Of a stretch of DNA of 64,000 bases, positions 35,757 through 48,919 are shown piece after piece. This stretch comes from Helichrysum umbraculigerum (taxonomy: Eukaryota > Streptophyta > Magnoliopsida > Asterales > Asteraceae). The position numbers and the translations under genes are program-made. Position 1 is the stretch's first letter; each line of letters opens with the position of its first letter. The stretch lies in assembly GCA_949592205.1 (NCBI GenBank), contig CATIUR010000001.1, positions 332,946,250 through 333,010,249 on the forward strand. Direction: 5' to 3'. The notes below the pieces were generated by a model. It was given only the letters and a program-made list of their open reading frames with translations, was not told where the DNA came from and searched no databases.

Positions 35757-36381
35757 TTGGTTACATAACAAGTTTAGTCATGTTTCAAATATATATAATA
35801 AACTTTTCTATATATTAAAAACATACAATTACATAGAATGACATATATAGTTGTATACATTATAGTGCCTAAATATATATCCAACTAGTTACGACTTATT
35901 ATTGTGTGTAACCAACTAGAAGTATGTCGTTAATTTAACACGACTTTTTACACATAATAGAAGTATGTCGTTAATTTAACACGTAATTGTTATTGAATTT
36001 TGATAGGGGTGGTTAGAGTGAATATAAGATAGTATAGGGACTTAGTTTATAAACTACTACTAGTAATATTGAAAATTTGAAATGGGAAATATAAAATGGA
36101 CACTACTAGAAATTTTTTGTATATGTATATGTATATGTATGTATAGTTTATAATGGAAAGGTAGGAGTTGGAAAAAAGATGGGGGGTTAAAGAAACAAGA
36201 CTCAACTACTACTCTCTCTACACACACAACGTTGAATTCGTGTGTTCTCATCGGTTGAGAGGTGTTTGTTGTTTGACACTCTCTTTTCTTTTTTTTTTTC
36301 TTCCACCAATTTTCTTCCATACCACCTTAATGCAAATCTACGTTTAATCGTCTTCCTAAATTTAAGGAAATAACAACCCGA
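35757..36381. promoter_or_regulatory. Upstream region and 5' leader of the RBOHE-like gene
   Basis: A phrase of about 25 bp containing AGAAGTATGTCGTTAATT is repeated 41 bp apart (35917-35983). A TATGTA-rich stretch at 36120-36150 could supply the TATA element. A CT-rich leader (36205-36305) precedes the start codon. These assignments are inferred from composition and position. Confidence 0.4.
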
Positions 36382-39300
36382 ATGAGGTCGGATTCTCCGG
36401 TGAGTAGCCGGTCCGATGGAAGATCGACTTTCAGCCGTAGGATGTTAGATAGTGATCATTCTAATGATATGTATGGAATTGGAGGAGCAATGCTTCCTAT
36501 ATTCCTTAACGATTTGCATCACAATAATGATCAAGATTTAGTTGAAGTCACATTAGAGTTAGAAAACAATTCGATATTGTTATGCAGTGTGACACCAACG
36601 GCTAATAGTTCAAGTCGTCATCATAATCAATTTCGGTCTCAATCACCAGTACCTGTAGGAACAAGTTCTAGATTTCGTCGTAAATTTGCGTGGTTAACAT
36701 CGTCGTCTTCACGAGCTTCGTCTTCGGATGCAAGTGTGGACCGTGTTACAACTTCTCGTGATGCTAGAAAATTGAATACTCAGTTGATTCGTGATAAATC
36801 TAGCGCACAACGAGCTCTTGGAGGTCTTAGATTTATTAGCAAAACCACAAAAGATTCGGACGTCAATGAACTTTGGAAAAACGTTGAGTCACGATTTGTC
36901 CATCTTGCAAAGGATGATGGATTACTTGCTCGAGAAGATTTCGCAGAATGTATAGGTGAATAATCAAAATAATTGATCTAACTTCACTTTTATCTGATTT
37001 TTCATGCAAACGTTGGTAATCAACAACATTGATCGTGTAAATTTATGATTTCTTTTTGTTGTTGTGTGTTTTAGGAATGGCGGACTCGAAAGAGTTTGCG
37101 TTGGGTGTGTTCGACGCATTGGCTAGAAGACGGCAACAAAGATTGGGGAAAATTACGAAAGCGGAACTTTACGATTTTTGGTTACAGATTTCGGATCAGA
37201 GTTTTGATGCTCGATTACAGATCTTCTTTGACATGTATGTTTTTTCATTCTTAATCTATATTTTTGTCCATTAATGTCACTTGTAATCTTGAAAATGTTG
37301 CAACTTGCCACCAGCTTATAAAATTTTGTACCAGAAAGTTGAAGTTGCTAGAAATTTGGTTCGCGAGAAATATGGAGAATAAGAATTTTAGTCAACAGTT
37401 TGCTGACATATTTATGTTCCGGTTTTTTTTTTTTTTTTTTTTTTTTTAAGTTTGAGCTTGTGAAATGACTAGTTTGCCCTTGAGCTTCTTCCCTCAGATT
37501 TCAAGTTTTCATGATGTTTTCCTTTAATTTCCACTAAATTGGTCTCAAGACTATTTAGACTACACAGGGGCAGGATAGTTTGATATTGGATTTTAACATG
37601 GAATTTAGAAATAAATAATTTTTGTTCAAGGGGTAGTTTGGTCATTTTGTGGGTTGGATACACAAACCGAAGTGCAAGGATGAAACTCCCTTAAAATATA
37701 AAATAAGAAATTCGACCGGGTATGATTTGTTTTTTTTATTGGGCCCAGAAAAGAATTTTAATACTTTTTTTATTCCTGGTAATTAAAGAATTTAGTTTGT
37801 AAAAATTGTTAATTTAGTCATTCAAGAATTTTTGATCGATTAAGCCATTCGAGTTTAATGGACAAAAAAAAAAAAAGTTTTATTTCACCTGTTAAATTAG
37901 ACCATTTTTACTTGATAAATCATTTAATGACACTTTAAATATAGTTTAACATATAGACCAGGTGGGGTGGTTATTATTTTCTTTATGTCGAATATAGTTT
38001 AATTGTTATTTAACTACGGTTTACTTATATTTAGTGGTTATTTTTTACTTATATCAAACTCTGCATTATTTGTGATGGCTACTTACAAACTAACCATTTC
38101 TTTCTTGTGTTTTTCTTTCTTATATATCCAGGGCAGATAGTAATGAAGATGGAAGGATCACAAGGGATGAGATACAGGAGGTATATATTTATAATTATAT
38201 ATATTATTATATTATATTATATTTTATATAATTATTAATATATATGTGGATTTGGATGGTTGGTTTACAGTTGAGGTTTCAATTCAAAAAATATAAAAAT
38301 GATGTTATAATATTTGGTACACAAGATTTGTTTATTTTGTCATTATAATTTCATTTTCAATAAACAATGTATACAATATAATTCTAGTAGACGGTCAATC
38401 GACGAAGTTTTGACTTTCGAATACTTTTTTAACATGGATTTTTGTTTATACATGTATGCAGCTGATAGTTCTCAGTGCTGCAGCCAACAGATTGTCGAAG
38501 TTGAAAGAGCAAGCAGAGGAATACGCCTCCTTAATCATGGAAGAACTAGACCCCGAAAAACTTGGCTACATTGAGGTACAATGACTAAAGAAAGTATAAC
38601 AAAATTGTCAAAAACTAAGGATTTATGGTGTATGTTGATCATTTGGTGTGAGTTTGTTGAGAAACAAAACTGAAGGCTTTGATTTCAGTTATGGCAGTTG
38701 GAAACGCTTCTACTACAAAGGGAAACATACATGAACTACAGTAGACCTTTAAGCATAGCGAGTGGAGGGTGGAGCCAGAATTTAAATTCATTGAAACCTA
38801 AAAGCGTGGTTCATCGGCTAACTCATTTTGTGAAGTGGGCGTTGTTAGAAAATTGGCAAAGAAGTTGGATCTTACTGCTATGGTTTTTAACCATGGCGTG
38901 TTTATTTACTTGGAAATTTCAGCAATATAGGAACAGGGCATCGTTTCATGTAATGGGCTATTGTTTGACCACTGCTAAAGGGGCCGCTGAGACCCTCAAG
39001 CTCAATATGGCTCTTGTACTTTTACCTGTTTGTAGAAATATGCTAACATTTTTAAGGTCTACGCGAGCCCGGTTGTTCATCCCTTTTGATGACAATATCA
39101 ACTTTCACAAGGTACCCATTAAATGTTAAGAGGTGTTTGGGATGCTTAGAAAATAAGAAGGTGACAACATGCTTATTTTTAAGTGCTTATTCCTTATAAA
39201 AATAAGCAGATAAGCAGTTTGCAGAGTGGTGTTTAGATTTGCTTATTTGTTGTAATAATAAGCAAATGAACTAATAAACGCTTAAATAAGCAATCCCGGA

Positions 39301-42088
39301 CACCCCCTTACACCATTTATGTATTTAGAGCTTGACATTATCCATTTGGATTACAGATCATTGCTGTTGCTATAGGATTTGGAATCGTACTGCATGCTGG
39401 AAACCATATGATATGTGATTTCCCTCGATTAGTTAACTCGTCACCAGAAACGTTTGCGCTCATAGCATCAGATTTCCATAATAAAAAGCCAACATACAAG
39501 GATTTAATGCTTGGGGTTGAAGGTGTAACCGGTGTTTCTATGGTGATATTGATGGCATTCGCGTTCACATTAGCTTCACGACATTTCAGGAGGAACATTT
39601 TGAAACTGCCATCACCATTTGACCGATTGACGGGATTTAATGCATTTTGGTTTTCGCATCACCTTTTCGGTTTGGTGTACATATTACTTTTGATTCATGG
39701 GTCTTTCCTGTTCTTGGTTCATAACTGGAGTCAGAAAACGGTAACCATTATAGAACTCGCTTGATAAGTCATTTGAAGACCAAAATTGCTAGTGACACTA
39801 AGCATATTTATATTTGTTCCAATGTTCTAGACATGGATGTACATCTCGGTTCCAATCTTGATGTATGCAGCGGAGAGGAGTCTGAGAACAGGACGATCAG
39901 AACATTACTCGCCTAAAATCATAAAGGTGAGCAGCAGCTTTTATTAGCTCTAATTTGTTACACACATATAAAGGGCAAGCAACTTTGGTTTGATTACAGT
40001 TTGGGTTGGTAACCAAATTTATAAACAAAATATTTAAGGTTACACACTTTTAGTCTCTTAAGTTTTTGTACAATGTAAACCACACGGATAACTAGTAAAT
40101 GCGGATGAGGTCCCATGGAAATGACCATTTCTCGAGCAGTAACCGACTAATATAGGAAAAACTGAAAGTCTGTTAGTTCAGAAAAACATTAGAAGTTTGT
40201 TATCTTACATAGAAAATATTTAAATAGGAATCATAGAAAGATTATTAGATTAGTCCTTTCCTCAAAGGCAAATAAATTTGGTTACCCAAATAAGAAATCA
40301 GAACAAAGTTGGTAATCTTTTTATGTGATTAGCCATTATACAATCTACTGATAACGGTACTTATGAGTCGTGTTTGCGTAATGCCATCTGCATAAATGTT
40401 GTTTTCAGGTTTCAAATCTACCAGGGGATGTATTCTGCATAATAATGTCAAAGCCAAATGGATTTAAATACAGAAGTGGGCAGTATATATTTCTGCAATG
40501 TCCTTCAATCTCTCCCTTTGAATGGTGAAGATTTACTATCCCTAACATTTGATCATTATCTGCCATTAGTTATGCTAATTAGTGCATTTAACTATGAAAT
40601 TAATTTCAGGCATCCATTTTCAATTACTTCATCACCAGGAGACGACCACCTCAGTGTTCACATCAGGACTGTTGGAGACTGGACACAAGAGCTGAAGCAA
40701 GTACTAACCGATGATACTGGTTCTGCATGTACGATTGGTAGAGCCAAATTTAAAAAGCTAGGAGAAGTTGATTCTAAAGGGTAAATTTTCTTGCATTAAG
40801 GACGTTAATTTTCCAGTATGAAATCAACTTATAGGTATTTACCTTCCTCTGTATGGCTACAAACTTCCCTAAAATAGCCACCCAACAAAGTTAGTATTTA
40901 TAATTGGACTAGCCGACTTGGTTACGTTTTTTAGAGAGGAGAGGGAAATTAGTCCCACATGGCTGAAGCTAAATGAGTTGTAGCACGATCTGCACACATG
41001 AGCCATCTTATAAGCTTAATCTTTTGTTTATGTGCATTATGAGAACTAAAGTATAGAAGTAAATTTGCAGTTTACCGAGGCTACTGTTGGATGGACCTTA
41101 TGGTGCACCTGCGCAAGACTACAGGAACTATGATGTGTTACTTCTTGTGGGGCTAGGAATTGGAGCTACTCCTTTTATAAGTATTCTTAGAGATCTCATA
41201 AACATAAATCGGACGGTAGAAGATCAAACGGTGAAAATTTTATTCATGTAAGTGCTTATGATCATATTTTTGGACCATTTTATAATGTTTCTTGTGCTGA
41301 TGGTGCATAGGATTCAAACACAGAGACTAGTATGTCAGGAGATAGTCTTACGAGTGTAGCATCTTCAAGTAATGCATCAACAACCGAAAAGAAGAAGCCA
41401 AAAAGAGCTACTAGTGCAAACTTTTATTGGGTCACTAGGGAACCTGGCTCATTTGAATGGTTTAAAGGGGTCATGAATGAAGTGGCTGAAATGGATCACA
41501 AAGTAATATATACATGTTCAAAATTTAATAATTGTTAGTAAATGATGTACCAAGTGCTAATTATCAATTTTGAAACAGGGTCAAATTGAAATGCACAATT
41601 ATCTTACTAGTGTTTATGAGGAAGGTGATGCAAGATCAACTCTAATTACTATGGTCCAAGCACTTACTCATGCCAAACATGGAGTTGACATCCTATCTGG
41701 CACCAGAGTACGATACGCAAACGATAATTATTAAACCATAATATGCAACAAAGCATATTTTGCATTTTTTTTACTTTCAGGAATTTAATAAGAAACATAA
41801 GTTTTGTTACAGGTAAGGACACATTTTGCTAGGCCTAATTGGAGAGAAGTGTTCACCAAGGCAGCATTAAAGAATCCAAATTCAACCGTAGGTAAATAAT
41901 TTTCCAAAATCCCAACTCGCTTACTTATGCACTTAATTATGTAAGTTAACAAAGGTTAGAAATTGGTTTCTTTTGCAGGAGTGTTTTATTGTGGGATGCC
42001 AGTGTTGGCGAAAGAGCTGAAGAAACTATCATATGAGATGAGCCAGAAGACATCAACACGATTTGAGTTCCACAAAGAGTATTTCTGA
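36382..42088 (+). CDS. RBOHE: Respiratory burst oxidase (NADPH oxidase), RBOHE-like, 14 exons, 918 aa
   Basis: Plasma-membrane NADPH oxidase producing apoplastic superoxide. Exons: 36382-36955, 37075-37234, 38132-38180, 38462-38575, 38689-39111, 39357-39740, 39831-39926, 40409-40524, 40610-40780, 41071-41230, 41311-41502, 41579-41707, 41813-41891, 41979-42088. All junctions are GT-AG and keep one frame of 2757 nt. Domains: Ser-rich regulatory N-terminus (1-190); canonical EF-hand loop [12 protein letters not shown] (about 247-258) and a second near 291-302; six-helix ferric-reductase core (about 360-600), with His 439, 453, 541 and 554 as candidate haem ligands; FAD motif HPFSITS (640-646); NADPH motif GLGIGATP (723-730); YCGM (886-889); C-terminal FHKEYF. 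The N-terminal [12 protein letters not shown] and LVEVTLELE favour the RBOHE group. The end of exon 10 is the least certain: a GTAAGT donor 15 bp downstream looks stronger, but joining it to 41311 breaks the frame. Confidence 0.95.
39129..39307. mobile_element. Small MITE in RBOHE intron 5
   Basis: Left end GAGGTGTTTGGGATGCTTA and inverted right end GGGGGTGTCCGGGATTGCTTA. TTA flanks both ends (39126-39128 and 39308-39310), suggesting PIF/Harbinger, although GGTGTTTGG termini also occur in hAT MITEs. It makes up most of the 245-bp intron. Confidence 0.65.
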
Positions 42089-43131
42089 AGTAAGAGAGCA
42101 TGTATATGTCATAGTTACTTATACATATACTATTACAAATCATCATAAGTAACAAAAGAATGTAAATGTGTACACTATACAGCAGCTAGTGTAGGCCAAT
42201 CTGTATAATTAGAGGAATGGAATAAGCACAAGTCTCTCCAATTAGTCATTATACATGCTATATATATATTTTTAGAGCTAACATTCTGAATTGGTTCAAT
42301 TATCTCATATAAAAAACTGCACCTTTTTGCATGACCCATGTCCTAATGCATTGTATGGGGTTCATACATTTGGATCTTGTCAAATGTAGGACATGGGAAA
42401 CATGAAGATGTGGGGTTGGGTCAGATGCAAAGCATAATGGAACTCATTTATAAAATTCAAGTTTATCAACAGGCTTTTTTTTTTAATGCTTTTTTTTGTC
42501 CATTTATATCTTACCAAGTTATGGCACCCCTATACCAAATCACAAGTCGCATTCGTGCCAGCCGCAACCTATGTGTTTAATTGATCATTAAGTTTTTGTT
42601 TCCAGTTCTTAGTTTTAACCCACATGACCATGACCCTGACCCTGACCCAACCCATCTTTATCTTCATTTCATCCACTGTTAAAATGGCCAACAAATGTAG
42701 GTGGGCATTTAAAATGAGCAAACTGCCAGCCTCTCCTTTTACTGTCCTTTCTGCTTCCTTCATCTAGCAATGCATTTCCCTATTTATACCATCATCAATA
42801 ATTCATTCTTTCACCTTTTTATTATATACTTTTGGTTTGTAACATCTTATAGTAATACCCAATTAGAGGCGTGTAAGGCGTCTTTTCTAACGAATCAAAG
42901 AATTATCACAAGAAGTAATAAAGATACACCTATATACCTAATCTTTTTAATAAATAATAAAAGTTGATAACATTTAACAAGTAGTAATCTGTAAATTTAA
43001 TTACCTTTATATCCAACCCATCATGCTTTCTGTGTCATTAATATTATGGTCTCTTATTAAGTTGCTTCCCACCTACTAATATTCTACTACTACTTCACAC
43101 TTTTCTCACTTGGCATCACTCACATTCCTCA
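42089..43131. other. RBOHE 3' UTR and spacer before the PMEI gene
   Basis: No coding sequence recognised. A CATGACCATGACCCTGACC stretch lies near 42624. The last 100 bp is CT/AC-rich and probably holds the PMEI 5' leader. No clear TATA box could be assigned. Confidence 0.4.
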
Positions 43132-43683
43132 ATGGCTTTCTGCATCTTTTTCTTCTCCATCACTCTTTTTACCACTGCAGCCGTCATGGCCGCCCCGTCC
43201 GCCACATCATCAGATCTAGTCCAGTCATCATGCCTACACGCCACATTTCCAAAGGTCTGTTTCCACACACTCTCTGTGTACAAAGGACCCATGACCACCC
43301 CACGTGAGCTGGCACTAGCCGCGATCAAAGTCAGCATAACTCGAGCCTCAAAAGTGTCCCAGTTTCTTTCTGGGATGCAGAAAGAAGCCAACAAACGAGA
43401 AAAAGGAGCGGTGAATGATTGTGCTAGCCAGATATCGGATTCGGTGGACGATTTAAGGAAGACGTTGGGTGAGCTCAAGAAGCTCAGAAGAGGCACCTTT
43501 AAGTGGCAGATGAGTAATGCTGAGACATGGGTGAGTGCAGCATTGACCAATGAAGATACTTGTCTTGATGGGTTCAAAGAGATCGGAGGCAGGGTGCGGT
43601 CAGATGTCAAAAAGAAAGTCACAAATGTCGCTAAAGTTACTAGTAACGCTCTCTATCTCATTAATCGTCTCGATCACCCCTAA
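43132..43683 (+). CDS. Plant invertase/pectin methylesterase inhibitor (PMEI) domain protein, 183 aa
   Basis: Single-exon gene for a small secreted inhibitor that binds pectin methylesterase or invertase in the cell wall or vacuole. A signal peptide is evident (MAFCIFFFSITLFTTAAVMA, likely cleaved near residue 20). The four cysteines expected in a PMEI four-helix bundle are C34, C43 (N-terminal hairpin), C97 and C144 (second disulfide). Family phrases include VQSSCLHATFPKVCFHTLS, LALAAIKVSI, DCASQISDSVDDL and TWVSAALTNEDTCLDGF. Which enzyme it inhibits cannot be told from sequence. The start was chosen because it gives the signal peptide. It converges with the KASII gene, with about 240 bp between stop codons. 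Confidence 0.92.
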   Translation: MAFCIFFFSITLFTTAAVMAAPSATSSDLVQSSCLHATFPKVCFHTLSVYKGPMTTPRELALAAIKVSITRASKVSQFLSGMQKEANKREKGAVNDCASQISDSVDDLRKTLGELKKLRRGTFKWQMSNAETWVSAALTNEDTCLDGFKEIGGRVRSDVKKKVTNVAKVTSNALYLINRLDHP

Positions 43684-43921
43684 CTCTATGAAATTTGGTA
43701 ATCAACTAGACCATATGCTATATATATGTTACTAGCTTATAATATGTATATAGTTAATGATGGGGTAGTTAATTATGCAACTAGTCTTGCTAGTTCTTGT
43801 TATAAAATCAAAGATTGCAAGTGTTAATATGGATAGATCATATGGTTTAGAATATGATGAAATAATTATTAAAGTTCAATATAATTTTGTGTTAAAAAGG
43901 ACAGTGGCCATATCTGCAATA

Positions 43922-46714
43922 TCACTGAAAGGGCGCAAATAATACTGCAGAATTGTGACCACCAAACCCGAATGAATTCGATAGGGCCACCTTGATATCA
44001 AGTCTTTCTTTCTTTTGTCCCACCAGCAATTTCATGTCCTGTTGAGTTGTCACTACTTGAATTCAATAACATTAATGTATTAATTTAACATATAAGCAAC
44101 CAATAGGAAGTCATACCACATCTTTGTCTGGATCATCAAGATTTATATTTGGATGTACCCAACCCGTTCGTATCGCCTGCATAACACACCAAAACTAAAA
44201 TAAGATAAAAAATGTTAAAGAAAAAATGTAAGTACAAGTTACTTGATTGCATTGCCTGAATAGTTGCAACGGCTTCTACAGCACCAGCAGCTCCCAAAAG
44301 GTGACCTATCATGGATTTTGTAGAGTTCATCTTCAACTGCAGCATAAAAAAGTTCCAATACAAAACCAATTATGCAGGTAATTAGCTTTTCTTAAGAACA
44401 ACTAGTGTATTGATCATGTGATTAAGCAACTAGTGTATTGATTATGTGATTAAGTCCCCACAACCTCTTGATTCTGGCCAAAACAACGAACAATAGCTTG
44501 GTATTCTTTGATGTCACCTGCTGGTGTTGATGTCGCGTGTGCATTTATGTAGTTCACATCTTCCCTGGCTACCCCCGACTGCGATAACGCCTTTTCAATG
44601 CATAATATGATACCAAGACCTAATAATTGTGCATACATGTGACCCGATATATGGTCAACTATATTTGCTCATAAATTATACTTAAGATATTTGATTGATC
44701 TACCTTCAGGGTGAGGCTTTGTCATATGATAAGCATCAGAACTAAAGCTTCCACCCAACACTTCTGCGTAAATATTAGCACCCCTTTTCTGTCACCAAAT
44801 CGAAAATGAAAATTGATTAGCAAAAGACCATCTTTTTGTGGCTTCATATCTTAAGTAACATGCACTAATTTTTCAGCATACTTTCGCATGATTAAGTTCT
44901 TCCAATAACAAAACTCCAGCCCCTTCTCCCATAACAAATCCGTCACGCCCCTGTTCGATATACAATGAAAAAGTAAAAAGGCATTTGCAAATCTCTGATA
45001 TAACAACATTTCACAAAAAGGTATACCGAATCCCATGGACGTGAAGCCTTAGTAGGATCATCGTTCCTCTCACTTAAAGCTTTGCATGCCACAAAACCTC
45101 CAACTCCTGCACAAACCGTTATCTTTATCTTCAAGATTCAACGAGTTTAATAAGAGAAAGTCAATAATACCTGACGGTATTATGGCAGATTCAGAGCCAC
45201 CACAAAGCATCATGTCCTGCAATATTCTTAACACAATGAAAAATCAATGGTTGCATCATAGAATATGCGTGAAAAATACAATAACACTTACAGCATCCCC
45301 GTCGATAATGTGATTTGCAGCATTCAATATACAGAAATTGCTTGTGGCACAAGCTGTAGAGATAGAATAAGTTGGACCCATCCAACCCTGAAGTCAAATA
45401 TGGGCATTTTAATTAATAGCAAATTAGTTAAATAGATTTTTAATGTTTCTGATTGCAAGAGAAAGGTGATAGATTACTTTGATCTCACCAGATCAATGGC
45501 TAGCAATGATGATCCAATGTTTGTACTTGCAAATGGTATGCAGAAAGGAGTCAGTTTCTTGTATGAAACACTCAGAGCTTCTACACTATCACTCACAACC
45601 TAGAAAAACAATCAAAACAAGTAATTCTAGAAATAGATTTCGGGTTTGATTTCAATTTAGAGGTTATTGCATGAAAGGTCTACTTCAGGGAGATGGTACT
45701 CTCTAAGAAGGACATTAACTTTCTAATTTGACTTCTGAATCTGAACAGGTCACCAATCACTTGTCAGAATGACTATCTACCAGCTGATGTATTGGTAACT
45801 TTGACCATGTTGACTTCTTCCTACAGACGCGGAACTCGGAAATCAATCTAACTTAGACGATTCCTTTACCCCTTGAAATGAGCTTTTTTCCTTTCTAGAT
45901 CAACTATGTTACCTTCAAATGCAATACATGAAAGTGTTGAATAATACCTTCAGACCACCCATACCGGATCCAATCAAAACTCCACACCTGCTTTTATCAA
46001 TCTCCTCCATTCCACCTAATGTTAAGCCACCATCCTCTACCGCCTTCTTGCCAGCTATAAGCATGTAAAGCATGAACTTATCAAGTTTCTTGGCGAACTT
46101 TGGTGTGACCCAGTTACCAGTTGAGAAATTTTTTATTTGTCCTGCTATTCTCTGTATATCAAACCGTTTATTCCTTATACTAATCAACATAACATAATAC
46201 ATACGAGTGTTGAAAAACTGATTCATGACATACAGTTGGATATTTTGAACAATCAAATGCCTCAATTTCGCTAATGCCACTAACACCTTCAAGCAGATTA
46301 TTGTAATATTCGTCTGGATTCTGACCAATTGGAGTCTCCACACCCATTCCTGTCACAACCACTCGCCTTTTTGTCAGATCCTTCGTTTTCATTGTGGACT
46401 TTATTGATGGTACAATCTTTCTTTCACCTAAAAATCATACCAAGAAGCCAAGAATATATTCACGTTGTACAAAACTAATTAACTTAAGTACTTTTAGTCA
46501 CAGATTTCACTCTAACTAAACGAAAGACATGCATACATGTATATACAAAATATTAATTAGTACCATAACGAGGTGGATGGTGAGAGTGACGCCTAGAGTG
46601 AAGAGGAAAAGTTTTGTATGGAAAACGTGAACTCGTTATGGGAAAAGGGGATGGACATCGATTGTGATTATAAGTAACGACGAAAGCAGCAGCAGAAGCT
46701 GAAACTGCCATCAT
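43922..46714 (-). CDS. KASII: 3-oxoacyl-[acyl-carrier-protein] synthase II (KASII/FabF), plastid, 13 exons, 482 aa
   Basis: Condensing enzyme that elongates C16:0-ACP to C18:0-ACP in the plastid. Exons in gene order: 46714-46564, 46427-46234, 46151-45948, 45599-45489, 45387-45292, 45216-45171, 45106-45027, 44950-44882, 44788-44704, 44619-44465, 44336-44256, 44176-44117, 44038-43922. Together 1449 nt, one frame. A Ser/Arg/His-rich N-terminus (about 1-60) is a probable transit peptide. The thiolase-fold core starts at [15 protein letters not shown]. Catalytic residues: C233 (STACATSNF), H373 ([12 protein letters not shown]), K404 and H409 (STKSMIGH), with nearly E. coli FabF spacing (Cys to first His 140 in both). 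It is closer to KASII than KASI ([18 protein letters not shown]). Intron 11 has a GC donor. Several substitutions from usual KASII ([15 protein letters not shown]) suggest a diverged paralogue. Confidence 0.95.
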
Positions 46715-47464
46715 TGTTTATGTAAACAGAGAAACGAAGAAATGAAGATGAATATGTAAATGCAATGTCAAGATAATTGATTGATACCAAAAACCAAACA
46801 GAATGCCAAATTAGATTATCAAATACGTGTGTTTGTTTACATAGATACGGTTAAGGGTTTGTACATGAAAGCAACGTGACTAATTAACCCAATAAAACAC
46901 GTACATCGTATCATCCCATCGTTACTTTTACTTTAAACTCCGTTTAAGGACATACGTACGTGTTTAATATATTGGATGGATCGAACTAATTATTATTATT
47001 ATTATTATTATTAATTAATAATAATATGACGAATGAGTAATGTCAAAATGGATTATAACGTACTCAACATATCAACCGTTTCAAATTCATGGTGAATGGA
47101 CCAAAAAACGTACAAGCATAAAAACAAAGAAAGGGAACATAAAATGTTAAAAACTTAACATAAGAAATTGATATAGACCGATTCGAGATGGTTAATCTCC
47201 CAAGAAACTAATTAAGAAAGGAACTAGACTACTTTTTACTATTTTCTTCTTCTTTTTCTCATTCATATTTCAAAAGACAACATACAATATATATAATGGA
47301 AAATTATAGCTGCTAGATCGAGGATACTACATGATCTCATGCAAGACCATGACTACCACTAATTAATAATCAATGAATTGACTATTTCAAACATTAAACA
47401 ATTTTAATCGCTAATAATGAACTTAAATGAAATTGATAAACTATGGAAGTAGTTGAGCACGTAT
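46715..47464. other. KASII upstream region
   Basis: No gene seen. An (ATT)n microsatellite is at about 46990-47013, followed by an AATAAT stretch. The KASII promoter must lie here, but no convincing TATA box can be fixed. Confidence 0.4.
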
Positions 47465-47740
47465 CAATACTCCCCGCCTTAAAACGAGCCTTGTCCTCTC
47501 ATGGTTTTGCAGCTCACGTCACGGGGCTCTCAAGGTGGTTTGTGTTCGAGTTCTGAGATAAACAAACTTGGGTGGATGGCATTGGTGACGTGGAGGAAAA
47601 TTCTTTGGGCTTCGAAGACAAATTCCTTTGCTGCAATTAGCTTTGATCTCTTGGGTTGAACGACATTGTAACCATTGTTCAATGTACATAAATTTGTGCA
47701 TGGGCTAACGTCTTAACGGAATCCCTTGGGGCTCTCGTTA
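47465..47740 (-). mobile_element. Gypsy-type retrotransposon remnant, pol end/PPT junction
   Basis: Read on the minus strand, GAGGACAAGGCTCGTTTTAA runs into GGCGGGGAGTATTGATACG. This is the usual junction of the end of a plant gypsy pol, its polypurine tract and the 3' LTR start. The upstream part keeps a weak open frame (47519-47701) without a clear domain. LTR and the rest of the element are not evident. Confidence 0.5.
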
Positions 47741-48919
47741 TCAATTTATAATAATTATTATATAAAATTAGTGGGTAATGTATCACTAAATTGTGAGCTT
47801 ATGTGTCAAGTTTAGAGAGCATATTGTGCCTTTTACCATATAACTAAAGATGTATATATATAGGAAGAAATGATATAGTGATTAAGGGGAGTAGTTATTA
47901 ACACATTGGTCACATTCAAATGTTCATATTACTATTTTGATATGTCTCAAATAAGTGATCAGCTCTATATTTAAATCAATCAAATTATATTTTAGTGGGT
48001 AGAAATAATATTTAATTGGTAAATTGTGTAGTTAGTGAAGATTCTTATAAGTGCATGCTTTTTCAAAATAGACACTTTGACTCGGACGAATGGAGTATTC
48101 TTTGTTATTGTTAGGGCAAGTAATTAGTATTGAATTACTATTATTAATATTATTATTTTTATTATTATTAATAATATTAATTGGGTACACTTAGCAAGTT
48201 CTAGGAAACTTATATGTCAACTTTTAAAGCATCTTGTTCTTTCTTCTATCTATCTACATAAAATAAGGTGTTTTTTTAAGATAACTCTTACCTATGCCAC
48301 ATCAAATTGTTGCTTTATATAACTATATGCTAACAATTTAGAAAGAAAAAAAAAAATTACATATGCCACATTATATGTTACCTTAAATAACCTCATAAAA
48401 TAAATTTATTTTGATTGAATAACCCCCATGGGTCGAAAGAATAAAAAAAATCTACGTTTTTTAATTGTTATAATTTTTTTTTTTACTATTAGTCTTTTAT
48501 AATTAAACGTGTTAATATAGATATGAATTTAACAATACTGTTAGAACAACTTTGATCCCACTATGTTATTATGTCCTTCCGATAAACAAATATCGTTTAA
48601 GTTATCCGTTCGCAGTATGTTTCGCAATGACCATTAACTCGAGCCAATGACAATCATTATCCCATGTCATTTTGTTTATTCAACATCCATTTTTTACCCA
48701 TGTCAAAGTATATGATGCATTTAAAGAGTTAAAAGTAAAAGCTGATTAAAGTGATAATTTTTAACAAATACACGCAAATCATCAACATCACCTTGAATGT
48801 GATTTACAAAGAATTGATGCAACATTCAAAATTTATTTCGCAAGTACTATTTGTCATTAATAACTTTTCAACTCTGATAGTTCGGTTTATGTTAATAATT
48901 ATTTTCATTTACCGATATA
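47741..48919. other. AT-rich spacer
   Basis: No gene recognised. There is an ATT-rich stretch at about 48140-48180, poly-A and poly-T runs near 48345 and 48475, and a short open frame at 48751-48951 without features. Confidence 0.4.

Noticed and set aside
43116..43622. 168-aa minus-strand open frame
   Set aside because: Antisense shadow of the PMEI gene, whose plus-strand product has a signal peptide and the four family cysteines.
47519..47701. 60-aa minus-strand open frame as a host gene
   Set aside because: It directly precedes a gypsy-type PPT/LTR junction in the same orientation, so it is best read as retrotransposon remnant.
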